This document shows, one piece after another, positions 1 through 8,414 of a DNA stretch of 64,000 nucleotides; within the stretch, counting starts at the first letter, position 1, and the number at the start of each line of letters is the position of its first letter. The notes beneath the pieces were generated by a model. That model saw only the letters and a list, made by a program, of their open reading frames with translations, did not search any database and was not told the origin of the DNA. A program made the position numbers and the translations under genes. The stretch spans positions 186,001-250,000 of the forward strand of contig NZ_BMDJ01000004.1 of assembly GCF_014635725.1 (NCBI RefSeq), in the 5' to 3' direction. Origin of the DNA: Pedobacter mendelii. Its GTDB lineage: Bacteria > Bacteroidota > Bacteroidia > Sphingobacteriales > Sphingobacteriaceae.

Positions 1-438
1 TCTGCTTTTCAATTGATTGATAACCATGGCGTTCGTGCTCAAAGGCTTGCAGAACACAAAGATTATATTCGCATAGATATTCCAGGTCCGGGAACTAAGG
101 CAGGAATGGGTTATGATTGGGTTAGAATCGAAGAAATAGAACGAAATGATGATGGAAACGAGCGTTATGTTTTAATTAGAGTAAGGCCATGTCCGCATCC
201 ACTTTCTGATAAAAACGATACCGCACACTTTTTGAAAGATAATGCTACCTCTACATTTATTGTAAGGCAAAAAGGAAACGTTGTTTATGCCGAAGAACAT
301 GGGCATAATGAACTACCAAATACCACAAACGGCAGTTTATACGATAAGGGAAGAAACTTTGTGGTAGGTATGGCTGCAAAAATTGGCTTATCCTATCCTC
401 AGTGGAGCAGCCTGGTTAAAGGTCTGCTTGCCGATTAA
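1..438 (+). CDS. Unknown protein, 5' end outside the window
   Basis: The reading frame is open from the first base, so this is the C-terminal part of a longer gene whose start lies upstream. At least 145 residues are visible. The stretch is soluble and mixed in charge, with no membrane segment and no motif I recognise. It contains a basic and acidic middle (VRPCPHPLSD) and ends in a short helix-like tail. An internal TTG could be read as a start but there is no reason to prefer it. The stop overlaps the stop of the convergent ankyrin gene by two bases. I do not assign a function. Confidence 0.7.
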   Translation, partial: SAFQLIDNHGVRAQRLAEHKDYIRIDIPGPGTKAGMGYDWVRIEEIERNDDGNERYVLIRVRPCPHPLSDKNDTAHFLKDNATSTFIVRQKGNVVYAEEHGHNELPNTTNGSLYDKGRNFVVGMAAKIGLSYPQWSSLVKGLLAD

Positions 439-917
439 GATGTTTGATATTCTTGAATCATTTGCATTCCAGCTTCATTACCTTGTAGTGCCGCAAATTC
501 CAAAGCAGATTGACCGGTTTTATCCAATATAGTAGTGTCAGCATTACTATCTAAAAGTAATTTCAACACATCATTTCTGCCAAACATAGCAGCAAACATT
601 AAGGCAGTTCCGCCGTTTCCATGTTGCAAGTTCAAATCAGCTCCGCTTTCAATCAGCAACTTGGCTATGTCTGCATAACCTTTAAAAGAAACGCCCATTA
701 AAGCTGTATTTCCACCATTATCAGCATCATTTAAATCTGCACCTGCTTCAATTAATAGTTTTGCGGCTTCATATTGGTTATTATAACATGCAATTATTAA
801 TGGTGTAAATCCTTTTTCATCCTTTAGATCAACATTTGCTTTTTGCAGAATCAGTTCTTTTAATACTTCAATTTCACCTTTTCTGGCAGCAGGAATTATA
901 AGCTCGTTAATGTTCAT
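435..917 (-). CDS. Small ankyrin repeat protein
   Basis: This 160-residue protein is almost entirely ankyrin repeats. About four units are visible, with the usual TPLIIA/TALM starts followed by helices ending in LLIEAGADLN-type loops. There is no signal peptide, so it should be cytoplasmic. Ankyrin repeats bind other proteins; the partner cannot be read from the sequence. It is transcribed against the operon that begins at 1125 and is convergent with the cut-off gene at the window start, so it is probably a single-gene unit. Similar short ankyrin proteins are common in Bacteroidota. The family call is secure; the role is unknown. Confidence 0.88.
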   Translation of the reverse strand: MNINELIIPAARKGEIEVLKELILQKANVDLKDEKGFTPLIIACYNNQYEAAKLLIEAGADLNDADNGGNTALMGVSFKGYADIAKLLIESGADLNLQHGNGGTALMFAAMFGRNDVLKLLLDSNADTTILDKTGQSALEFAALQGNEAGMQMIQEYQTS

Positions 918-1124
918 GCTTTAATAACCTTTGCTTTTTATAAAAGTTTTAACAGCGTAAAGATTTTGAACTTTCAGGAAATATTTATAATTATATTAAT
1001 TCAATTTTTTTTAAAACCTCCAAACTGAAGCAACTAATTATGTTACAATTAAAACATTGGAACACTTTGCTGGTTCTATTCTAAGCTTTAATTTTTTACT
1101 TATCTTTAGAATCATCCCAAAACA

Positions 1125-2510
1125 ATGAAACACTTTGATGCTATAGTTATCGGTGCCGGTCAAGCAGGCGTTCCTTTAGCTAAAAAACTTGCTCAGGCAG
1201 GAAAAAAAATCGCTGTAATAGAAAAAAGAATAGTTGGTGGCACTTGTATAAATGATGGCTGCACACCAACTAAAGCCATGATTGCTTCCGCAAAAATGGT
1301 TTATCAAGCTGGTAAAGCCGATGAGTTAGGGGTAAACATCGGTTCAATAAAAATAGATTTTAAGAAGGTAAAACAGCGTAAAGATGATATTGTAGAACAG
1401 TTCCAAAAATCTGCTCAAAAAGGTTTGGAAGAAACCAATGGTTTAACACTAATTATGGGTGAAGCCCGGTTTAGCGGTGAAAAAGAAATTACCATTTTGT
1501 TGGCCAATGGCAAAGAAGAAATCATCACTGCCGATTGGATTTTCATCAATACAGGAGCAAAAACTGCAATACCTGATATAGATGGATTAGATGAAGTAGA
1601 TTTTTTAACTTCTACTACTATCCTAGAGTTAGATAAAATCCCTGATGAATTGGTCGTAATTGGTGGCAACTACATTGGTTTAGAGTTTGGCCAAATGTTT
1701 AGCCGGTTTGGCAGCAAGGTAACCATCATTGAGCAGTCATCCACAATTTTGGCACGAGAAGATGAAGATGTTTCGGCTTCATTAACCGAAATATTAAAGG
1801 ATGAAAAAATTGAAATCATAACCAATGCTGTGGTTAAAAAGTTTACATCAAATAAAAAGAATAAAATAGAAGTAGAACTTCAAGCTGATAACACCACCAA
1901 AAAGATAAAAACTAGTCATGTTTTAATCGCTACAGGTAGGATACCACAAACCAAAAATTTAGGCTTAGAATTTTGTGGAGTAAAAACAGATGAGAAAGGA
2001 CATATCCTAGTTAACAATAAATTAGAAACCAATGTTAAGGGGATTTTTGCTTTAGGTGATGTTAAAGGCGGACCAGCATTTACGCATATTGCATACAACG
2101 ATTACACCATAGTTTACCGGAATTTAATCGAAAAAACAAAATACAGCATTAAAAACAGACCAGTACCATATTGCATGTTTACCGACCCACAATTGGGCAG
2201 AATAGGAATGTCTGAGAAAGAAGCCAAAGAGAAAAAACTTGATTATAAAGTTGCTTTGTTACCAATGGCTTATGTTGCCCGAGGAATTGAAACCAATGAA
2301 ACTAAAGGCTTAATGAAAGCAATTGTTGATGCAAAGAGTAAAAAGATATTGGGTGCGTCGATTTTAGCTTCAGAAGGAGGGGAAATTGTGTCGGTTTTAC
2401 AAATGGCGATGGAAGGCGATATAACCTATGATAAAATTAGATACGGTGTTTTTGCACATCCAACCTATTCAGAATCGTTGAATAATCTTTTTATGAAGCT
2501 TGATGATTAG
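1125..2510 (+). CDS. FAD-dependent pyridine nucleotide-disulfide oxidoreductase (mercuric reductase/lipoamide dehydrogenase type)
   Basis: A 461-residue class I flavoprotein disulfide reductase. It has an N-terminal FAD Rossmann motif (GAGQAG, residues 10-15), the redox-active cysteine pair C41 and C46 in GGTCINDGC, a second nucleotide-binding motif near residues 180-187, the GD motif near residue 310, and a C-terminal dimerisation domain with the H445/E450 acid-base dyad (HPTYSE). It lacks the heavy-metal domain and C-terminal Cys pair of true MerA, so mercury reduction is unlikely. It is the first gene of an operon, two bases before the ABC ATPase. The following ergothioneine genes suggest a low-molecular-weight disulfide as substrate, possibly ergothioneine disulfide; that is inference. 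A generic dihydrolipoamide-type or quinone-reducing role is the alternative. Confidence 0.85.
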   Translation: MKHFDAIVIGAGQAGVPLAKKLAQAGKKIAVIEKRIVGGTCINDGCTPTKAMIASAKMVYQAGKADELGVNIGSIKIDFKKVKQRKDDIVEQFQKSAQKGLEETNGLTLIMGEARFSGEKEITILLANGKEEIITADWIFINTGAKTAIPDIDGLDEVDFLTSTTILELDKIPDELVVIGGNYIGLEFGQMFSRFGSKVTIIEQSSTILAREDEDVSASLTEILKDEKIEIITNAVVKKFTSNKKNKIEVELQADNTTKKIKTSHVLIATGRIPQTKNLGLEFCGVKTDEKGHILVNNKLETNVKGIFALGDVKGGPAFTHIAYNDYTIVYRNLIEKTKYSIKNRPVPYCMFTDPQLGRIGMSEKEAKEKKLDYKVALLPMAYVARGIETNETKGLMKAIVDAKSKKILGASILASEGGEIVSVLQMAMEGDITYDKIRYGVFAHPTYSESLNNLFMKLDD

Positions 2511-2512
2511 AA

Positions 2513-3469
2513 ATGATTGAACTTAAAAATGTTAGTAAAAAGTATGGTGAAGCAGTAGCCGTAAATCAGGTTTCTTTCGATGTTAAAGAAAAAGAAAATT
2601 TGGTTTTGCTAGGCACAAGTGGTTGTGGTAAAACCACAACCCTAAAAATGATTAACCGACTTATTAATCCTGATGAAGGTGAAATCATTATCAATGGACA
2701 AAATATTATCAATCAAAACACAGAAATTTTAAGGAAAGGAATTGGCTATGTAATGCAAAATATTGGCCTTTTTCCACACTATACCGTAGAAGAAAACATC
2801 GCGATAGTTCCTGAATTATTAAAGTGGGATAAAAAGAAAATTCAAGATCGGGTGTATGAGCTTACCGAGAAACTTCATCTTCCAGCAAATTCTCTTAAAC
2901 TTTTTCCTAACGAATTAAGTGGTGGGCAACAACAAAGGGTAGGACTTGCTCGTGCTTTGGTATCAGATCCTGCTGTATTATTAATGGACGAACCTTTTGG
3001 AGCATTGGATAATGTTACAAGAACCAGTATCCGGAAGGAATTTAAAGATTTAGAAGAACTCAAAAGAAAAACCATGGTGATGGTTACCCATGATGTTGAA
3101 GAAGCTTTTGAACTTGCCGATAGAATTTGCTTGATGGATAAAGGTCAGATTATGCAAATCGGAACGCCAAAAGAGCTACTTTTTAATCCCGCTAACGATT
3201 TTGCGAAGAAGTTTTTAGACGGACAACGCTTGGCGTTAGAATTTAAGATTGTCACCATTGAAGACATCTGGGAGAAGCTGTCAAACAGGTCAAGCATAAA
3301 TAAAGGTTTAAGTGCTGATATAAGCGTTTGGGATGCGATGGAAAAATTACGCAACAATCAAGCAGCAGAACTGCAATTTTCAAACAACACTCAAGAATAT
3401 AAAAGCGCAAGTTTTGACGAATTAATTAAAGCTTTTAATCAATATAAAAATTTTACCAAACATGAATGA
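2513..3469 (+). CDS. egtV: ABC transporter ATPase, OpuC/EgtV type
   Basis: A 318-residue ATPase of the quaternary amine ABC importer family. Walker A is GTSGCGKT (34-41), the signature LSGGQQQRV is at 135-143, Walker B VLLMDEP at 155-161, and the H-loop histidine is H193. About 75 residues follow the ATPase domain where OpuCA-type ATPases carry paired CBS domains; here that tail is short and looks degenerate. The gene starts two bases after the flavoprotein and overlaps the permease by 8 bp, implying coupled translation. OpuC-type systems import glycine betaine, choline or carnitine. The EgtUV branch of the family imports ergothioneine, and the adjoining egtB and egtD favour that reading. The ATPase call is firm; the substrate is inferred from context. 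Confidence 0.85.
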   Translation: MIELKNVSKKYGEAVAVNQVSFDVKEKENLVLLGTSGCGKTTTLKMINRLINPDEGEIIINGQNIINQNTEILRKGIGYVMQNIGLFPHYTVEENIAIVPELLKWDKKKIQDRVYELTEKLHLPANSLKLFPNELSGGQQQRVGLARALVSDPAVLLMDEPFGALDNVTRTSIRKEFKDLEELKRKTMVMVTHDVEEAFELADRICLMDKGQIMQIGTPKELLFNPANDFAKKFLDGQRLALEFKIVTIEDIWEKLSNRSSINKGLSADISVWDAMEKLRNNQAAELQFSNNTQEYKSASFDELIKAFNQYKNFTKHE

Positions 3470-5030
3470 GCAACAAACGCTTTGGCAATTCATGTCGATG
3501 GAATCGGATAAATTGCTTAGCCAAACGGTACAACACATTGGTTTAACCTTTATTTCGCTTCTGTTTGCAATTGCAATAGGTTTGCCTTTAGGAATTTTAA
3601 TTGCCCGTAGGCGTAAATTATCTGGAATTATTTTAGGTATTGCGGGCGTTTTACAAACCGTACCAAGCATTGCTTTGTTGGGCTTTATGATTCCAATTTT
3701 AGGTATCGGAGCCAAACCTGCAATTGTGGCGCTACTTATTTATGCACTGCTCCCTATTATTAGAAATACCTACACCGGCATTATTGGCATTGATAAACAC
3801 ATTATCGAAGCTGCAAAAGCCATGGGAATGAGCAAATCGCAAATCTTATTTAAAGTAGAAATTCCCTTGGCAATGCCTGTTCTTCTTGCAGGAATCCGTA
3901 CCGCAACCGTAATAAATGTTGGCGTGGCAACGTTGGCGTCGTACATTGCTGCTGGTGGTTTGGGTGAGTTTATTTTCGGTGGTATATCGCTTAACAACAC
4001 CAATATGATTTTAGCTGGTGCAATTCCTGCAGCTTTACTTGCCATATTATTAGATGGTTTACTTGCGCTAACCCAAAAATTGGATTTTAAAAAACTCAAA
4101 AAAGTATTAATCTTTTCTTCCGTTTTTTTAATTATTTTAACTGCTTTCTACGTATTGCCATCTGCTTATGGCTCTGGTTTAAAGGCTGGTTTTACACCCG
4201 AATTTATGGGCAGGCAAGATGGCGATTTAGGCTTAAAATCTGCCTATGGATTAAAAATTAAAACTGTGGTGATTAGTGATGCAGTTATGTATAAAGCTGC
4301 TTTTTCAAAAGAACTAGATGTGATTAGTGGTTACTCTACCGATGGACGGCTCAAAGCTTTTGGACTTAAAATTTTAAAAGATGATAAAGGAATTTTCCCA
4401 CCTTATTATGCCGCACCAATTGTAAATCAAGCTTCTTTAAATAAGTTCCCCGAATTAGAAGATGTTTTAAATTTATTGGCAGGCAAAATCACCGACTCTG
4501 TTATGACCGATTTAAATTATCGAACCGATTATCTTCACCAAACACCAGAAAAAGTTGCCATAGATTTTTTAGTGAAAGTTGGCTTATATAAATCGCCAAA
4601 AGGAGGAGCTGGTGAAACCATTAAAATTGGCTCAAAAATTTTTGGCGAGCAATACATTCTGGCAGAAATTTACAGCATGCTTATAAAAGGAAATACAAAT
4701 TATAAGGTGGAAACTAAAACCGGTTTAGGTGGCACGAAAATTTGTTTTGATGCTCTGGTTAATAACCAAATTGATTTTTATCCAGAATATACAGGTACCG
4801 GATTGTTAGCTATTTTAAAACCCGACAATAAAATTGTTTCGCAAATATCTCACAATAAAGATGAAACGTATAAATATGTAAGTGATGAGTTTAATAAAAA
4901 ATATAAGATTAAATGGTTAAAACCAATCGGGTTTAATAATTCTTATGCATTGATGATGCGACAAAAACAATCCTCAGAAATAGATGTTAATACCATAACA
5001 GATCTCAAAAACTATCTTGATAAAAATTAA
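3462..5030 (+). CDS. egtU: ABC permease fused to a substrate-binding domain, EgtU type
   Basis: A 522-residue fusion. Residues 1-232 form the membrane permease, with about six hydrophobic segments and a classical EAA loop (EAAKAMGMSKSQILF, 116-130). Residues 240-522 form a periplasmic OpuC-like binding domain. Permease-binder fusion is the known layout of EgtU ergothioneine importers and of some betaine importers. The two halves of the binding domain are in reversed order: the part with YSTDG (291-295), FPPY (312-315) and LAGKI (339-343) comes first, and the part with IGSK (389-392), GEQYILAEIY (395-404), LGGTKIC (422-428) and YPEYTGTGL (440-448) comes last. The gene overlaps the ATPase by 8 bp and its TAA stop overlaps the egtB start (TAATG). 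The substrate is inferred. Confidence 0.82.
   Translation: MNEQQTLWQFMSMESDKLLSQTVQHIGLTFISLLFAIAIGLPLGILIARRRKLSGIILGIAGVLQTVPSIALLGFMIPILGIGAKPAIVALLIYALLPIIRNTYTGIIGIDKHIIEAAKAMGMSKSQILFKVEIPLAMPVLLAGIRTATVINVGVATLASYIAAGGLGEFIFGGISLNNTNMILAGAIPAALLAILLDGLLALTQKLDFKKLKKVLIFSSVFLIILTAFYVLPSAYGSGLKAGFTPEFMGRQDGDLGLKSAYGLKIKTVVISDAVMYKAAFSKELDVISGYSTDGRLKAFGLKILKDDKGIFPPYYAAPIVNQASLNKFPELEDVLNLLAGKITDSVMTDLNYRTDYLHQTPEKVAIDFLVKVGLYKSPKGGAGETIKIGSKIFGEQYILAEIYSMLIKGNTNYKVETKTGLGGTKICFDALVNNQIDFYPEYTGTGLLAILKPDNKIVSQISHNKDETYKYVSDEFNKKYKIKWLKPIGFNNSYALMMRQKQSSEIDVNTITDLKNYLDKN
4179..5027 (+). other. Circularly permuted substrate-binding domain within the EgtU-like gene
   Basis: This span codes for residues 240-522. 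In ProX/OpuCC/EgtU-type binders the IGSK..EQYIL, LGGT.IC and YPEYTGTGL motifs open the domain, and the EF..R.DG, YSTDG, FPPY and AGKI motifs close it. Here the closing half (240-375) follows the membrane domain directly. A Gly/Lys-rich linker (376-384) joins it to the opening half (385-522), and the chain ends at the point where the native family would cross to the second half. The order is read directly from the translation. That it is a circular permutation rather than an assembly artefact is inference, supported by the unbroken frame and the overlap with egtB. Confidence 0.75.
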
Positions 5031-6181
5031 TGAATCTTGCTGAAAAATACCTAAGCATTCGAAAACATGCTGAGCAACTTTGTGAACCTTTACAAATAGA
5101 GGATTATGTGGTTCAACCTGTTGTAGATGTTAGTCCGCCGAAATGGCATTTAGGGCATACTACCTGGTTTTTCGAAACCTTTATTTTAATACCCTATTCA
5201 ACTTCTTACCAGGTTTTTAACGAAGATTACAATTACGTATTTAACAGTTATTACGAAACTGTAGGTAATCGTGTTATTCGTACCGATAGAGGTAACTTAA
5301 GTAGGCCAAGTGTAAATGAAGTTTATCAATATCGCCATTATGTAGATGATGCAATGGTATCGTTTCTTTCCACAGAAATATTGTCAGAAGTGCTTGAATT
5401 GGTAATTTTGGGTTTCAATCACGAGCAGCAACATCAAGAATTACTGCTAACAGATATAAAATTTATTCTTGGCAATAATCCACTTTTCCCAGTTTACGAT
5501 TCAAATAAAAAGGAAACTATATCAGAGCATATCAACAACTCTAATATGCTTACCGTTTCGGAAGGCATTTATGAAATCGGCTATAACGGAAATGATTTTT
5601 GTTTTGATAACGAGTTAAACCGACATAAAGTTTATTTAAACGAATTTGAAATCTGTTCTAATTTGGTTTCAAATGAATCGTATTTAGATTTTATAAATGA
5701 TGGAGGTTATCAAAATTTTAATTTTTGGCATGCTGAAGGTTGGGATTGGGTAAATACCAATAAAATTAATGCACCAATGTACTGGCATTTAATTGATGGC
5801 AAGTGGATGAATTACACACTTCAAGGTTTAAAAGAAATCAATCTAAATGAGCCTCTAACCCATATTAGTTATTACGAAGCTTATGCTTTTGCAAGTTGGA
5901 AAGGAATGCGATTACCAACAGAATTTGAATGGGAAGTAGCAGCAAAAAACTTTAACTGGGGCGAGCGGTGGGAGTGGACCGAAAGTGCTTACTTGCCATA
6001 TCCAGGTTTTAGTAAAGCTCCGGGTGCAATAGGCGAATACAACGGGAAGTTTATGGTAAACCAAAAAGTATTACGTGGTTCATCAATCGCTACACCTGCA
6101 GAACATAGTCGCATAACATACAGAAATTTTTTTCATCCACATTTAAGATGGCAATACACAGGCATTCGTCTTGCTAAATAG
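5030..6181 (+). CDS. egtB: Ergothioneine biosynthesis sulfoxide synthase EgtB
   Basis: A 383-residue non-haem iron enzyme that joins a cysteine sulfur to the C2 of hercynine using oxygen. An N-terminal DinB-like domain carries the three iron-binding histidines: H43 in LGHTTWFFE, and H131 and H135 in NHEQQHQELLL. A C-terminal formylglycine-generating-enzyme-like lectin fold follows, with RLPTEFEWE, WEWTES and the closing GIRLA. It sits between the transporter and egtD, with a TAATG overlap before it and six bases after it. No glutamate-cysteine ligase (EgtA) or EgtC amidohydrolase is nearby, and the C-terminal RNFFHPHLRW region resembles the cysteine-using (type II) EgtBs. So cysteine rather than gamma-glutamylcysteine may be the sulfur donor; this is inference. 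Confidence 0.93.
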   Translation: MNLAEKYLSIRKHAEQLCEPLQIEDYVVQPVVDVSPPKWHLGHTTWFFETFILIPYSTSYQVFNEDYNYVFNSYYETVGNRVIRTDRGNLSRPSVNEVYQYRHYVDDAMVSFLSTEILSEVLELVILGFNHEQQHQELLLTDIKFILGNNPLFPVYDSNKKETISEHINNSNMLTVSEGIYEIGYNGNDFCFDNELNRHKVYLNEFEICSNLVSNESYLDFINDGGYQNFNFWHAEGWDWVNTNKINAPMYWHLIDGKWMNYTLQGLKEINLNEPLTHISYYEAYAFASWKGMRLPTEFEWEVAAKNFNWGERWEWTESAYLPYPGFSKAPGAIGEYNGKFMVNQKVLRGSSIATPAEHSRITYRNFFHPHLRWQYTGIRLAK

Positions 6182-6187
6182 AAATTT

Positions 6188-7159
6188 ATGATGCTTACAA
6201 CAGAAAAAACCACAGTAAATAATACTCAATTTTTGCAAGAAACTTTGGCAGGATTAAATGCCGGGCCAAAGCGAATGTTTTCAAAATACTTTTACGATGA
6301 AACTGGCGACCATATCTTTCAGCAGATTATGGATATGGAAGAATATTACCTTACCAATGCCGAAATGGAAATTATGCAATACCAGGCAAATAGCATTGCA
6401 AACGTAATTTCTGTTGATAATGAAGCTTTTGATTTAATTGAATTAGGCGCTGGTGATGCAACAAAATCCATTCATTTGCTAAAAACCCTACTAGATAAAA
6501 ACCTGAATTTTAAATATTATCCTATTGATTTTTCGGAGCATGTAATAAACGATTTGGACGTGAATTTGCCTGCAAAGCTTCCTGAATTAATATTTGAAGG
6601 TTTGAATGGCGACTATTTCGATATGCTTAAAAAAGCTACAGAGATTTCGGATAGGAAAAAAGTTGTTTTGTTTATGGGAGCAAACATTGGCAATATGAAT
6701 GTTAGTGAAGCTCGAGGATTTTGCTTAAGCCTTAAACAATTATTGTCTCCTGATGATATTCTGATTATAGGTTTTGATTTGAAAAAAAATCCACAGCAAA
6801 TATTAGCAGCCTACAATGATAAAGCAGGCATTACACGTTCATTTAATTTGAATTTACTTAGCCGAATTAACCGTGAACTTGATGGTAACTTTGATATAAG
6901 TGCCTTTGAACATTACGCCAATTACGACCCAGAAACCGGTGCATGCAAAAGCTATTTAATCAGTTTAAAAAATCAAATCGTAAATATTGGTAGTAATGCA
7001 ATTCATTTTTCAGAGAATGAATTTATTATGATGGAAATTTCACAAAAATATTCACTAAACGAGATTGATGATCTTGCTCAATCATCAGGTTTTCAATTGA
7101 TAAATTCTTTTACCGACCAGCAAAAATATTTTGTTGATGCGGTTTGGAAAGTTGGCTAA
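6188..7159 (+). CDS. egtD: L-histidine N-alpha-methyltransferase EgtD
   Basis: A 323-residue SAM-dependent methyltransferase that trimethylates histidine to hercynine, the first step of ergothioneine synthesis. Visible family features are YFYDETGDHIFQQI (34-47), EEYYLT (51-56), the SAM-binding motif ELGAGDATKS (85-94), FMGANIGNM (162-170) and the C-terminal MEISQKYS (282-289), which carries the Glu and Ser that contact histidine in characterised EgtD enzymes. The length is typical. It begins six bases after egtB and is the last gene of the five-gene operon. Its stop abuts, with no gap, the stop of the convergent PLP enzyme. The call is based on motifs and on pairing with egtB. Confidence 0.94.
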   Translation: MMLTTEKTTVNNTQFLQETLAGLNAGPKRMFSKYFYDETGDHIFQQIMDMEEYYLTNAEMEIMQYQANSIANVISVDNEAFDLIELGAGDATKSIHLLKTLLDKNLNFKYYPIDFSEHVINDLDVNLPAKLPELIFEGLNGDYFDMLKKATEISDRKKVVLFMGANIGNMNVSEARGFCLSLKQLLSPDDILIIGFDLKKNPQQILAAYNDKAGITRSFNLNLLSRINRELDGNFDISAFEHYANYDPETGACKSYLISLKNQIVNIGSNAIHFSENEFIMMEISQKYSLNEIDDLAQSSGFQLINSFTDQQKYFVDAVWKVG

Positions 7160-8230
7160 TTAATCCAAAACGCTCAGTAAGGAGTTTAAATCTTCCTCTG
7201 TATTGTAAAAATTAAAAGATATTCGCGTTCCGGCACCTCTTGGCGAACATAAAATCTTTTCGGCAATTAGCTTATCAACTGTTTCTTTGTTAAGTGGTAA
7301 ACTCATAATAGAAGATTGTTCTTTTCGCTCCACCATCCAATCTGTAAGCAATCCTTTCTGATGCAAAGCTCTTCTGGCTTGGTTTGCAAGGCTTGCTGTA
7401 GTTTTTTCAATTGTGTTTAAGCCAATTTTGTTTAAATATTTTACTCCTTCGTTTAATGTTCCAAAACTTAAGCTATCTAAATGTCCGGGTTCTAAACTAA
7501 GCGATAAATAATCTCTGCCGCTTAAAAATGGTGCAGATGGCAATGTAAATGGCTTTCTGTTTTCGTAAAGTACTTCTTTAATTTTATCTGATAAGAAAAT
7601 GTATCCGTTTCCATAACCACCTAAAAGCCATTTGTAACCACTACCTATCAAAACATCTAAGCCTGATTGTTGGAAATTAAATACAGCAGTACCTAAAAAT
7701 TGCGTACCATCAGCAATCAAAATCAAATCGGGGAAATTAGCTTTTAAATTTTTGATAAAATCACTTTGCATTTTCAAACCGCTGATGTATTGAACCATGC
7801 TAAAGGCAAATACGGTCGGTTTAAATTTTTCGATGGCATTCAATATGTTTTCTTCTAGATTAGCATCAATTGCCACTTCTAAAAACTCAAATCCTCTGCT
7901 CGTAACCGGATAACTTACTGATGGGTAATCTTCTTGCAGCAATAAAAAACGGTGATTTCCAGCCAATCCATTTAAAATAGAATTAAATCCACTCGAAAAA
8001 TTCTGACTTAAATACGTATTATCTTTTTTGGATGAAAAACTTTCGGCAAGATTTAGTCTTAAATCTTCCATAACCTTTAAATTATTGGCTCTAAAGGTAC
8101 TTCCACCTTCAATAAATTCGGCATCATGTTGTTTACGCCAATTGGCAATTTCTACAGATAATAATCCTGAATTTGCCGTATTTAAATAAGTACAATTTTT
8201 AAGAATTGGGAAATTTTCGCTAAACATCAT
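7160..8230 (-). CDS. egtE: Class V PLP-dependent enzyme, candidate EgtE sulfoxide lyase
   Basis: A 356-residue fold-type I PLP enzyme of the class V aminotransferase/cysteine desulfurase family. The PLP lysine is K200 in SGYKWLLGG and the cofactor Asp lies in ADGTQFLG, about 25 residues before it. In ergothioneine synthesis a class V lyase (EgtE) cleaves the C-S bond of the sulfoxide made by EgtB. Position next to egtB and egtD supports that role, but the gene is on the opposite strand with its stop touching that of egtD. A longer frame begins at a TTG at 8236; I chose the ATG at 8230 (another follows immediately at 8227) because both are ordinary starts. A cysteine desulfurase or other lyase role is possible. 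Confidence 0.75.
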   Translation of the reverse strand: MMFSENFPILKNCTYLNTANSGLLSVEIANWRKQHDAEFIEGGSTFRANNLKVMEDLRLNLAESFSSKKDNTYLSQNFSSGFNSILNGLAGNHRFLLLQEDYPSVSYPVTSRGFEFLEVAIDANLEENILNAIEKFKPTVFAFSMVQYISGLKMQSDFIKNLKANFPDLILIADGTQFLGTAVFNFQQSGLDVLIGSGYKWLLGGYGNGYIFLSDKIKEVLYENRKPFTLPSAPFLSGRDYLSLSLEPGHLDSLSFGTLNEGVKYLNKIGLNTIEKTTASLANQARRALHQKGLLTDWMVERKEQSSIMSLPLNKETVDKLIAEKILCSPRGAGTRISFNFYNTEEDLNSLLSVLD

Positions 8231-8281
8231 CCTCAAAAATAAATAAATAACTCTAGCACAAGAATTATAATTTATAAGTGC

Positions 8282-8298
8282 CTTAAGGTTAACTTAAG
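8282..8298. promoter_or_regulatory. Inverted repeat upstream of the first SusC gene
   Basis: Two CTTAAG hexamers are separated by five bases (GTTAA), forming a 17-bp dyad about 100 bp before the putative -7 box. It may be an operator for the SusC/SusD genes or for the diverging PLP gene. No regulator gene adjoins it. AT-rich palindromes occur by chance, so confidence is low. Confidence 0.3.
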
Positions 8299-8377
8299 AA
8301 TAAGAAAACAGACAAATCGTAGTTCATTTCCACTTCAGAGGTTAAAGTAAGTTAATCATAGGTTCACATAAGGGCGA

Positions 8378-8385
8378 TAGCTTTG
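8378..8385 (+). promoter_or_regulatory. -7 promoter box for the SusC/SusD operon at 8451
   Basis: TAGCTTTG matches the Bacteroidota -7 consensus TAnnTTTG exactly. A convincing -33 TTTG is not present at the right distance. Transcription would start near 8392, giving a leader of about 60 bases. Confidence 0.4.
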
Positions 8386-8414
8386 CCACATTCTAAGGAA
8401 CCAAGGAAATTAAA

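Noticed and set aside
1066-1109. TTTG and TATCTTTA as promoter of the ergothioneine operon
   Set aside because: Spacing of about 31 bp is too long and the -7 match is imperfect.
1125-2510. Mercuric reductase
   Set aside because: No heavy-metal domain, no C-terminal Cys pair and no mer genes nearby.
2513-5030. Glycine betaine/choline importer as the primary call for the ABC transporter
   Set aside because: The family allows it, but the operon with egtB and egtD and the permease-binder fusion favour an ergothioneine importer; kept as an alternative.
8227-8236. TTG at 8236 as start of the PLP enzyme
   Set aside because: Two ATG codons follow within three residues; the TTG adds only two residues and overlaps AT-rich upstream sequence.
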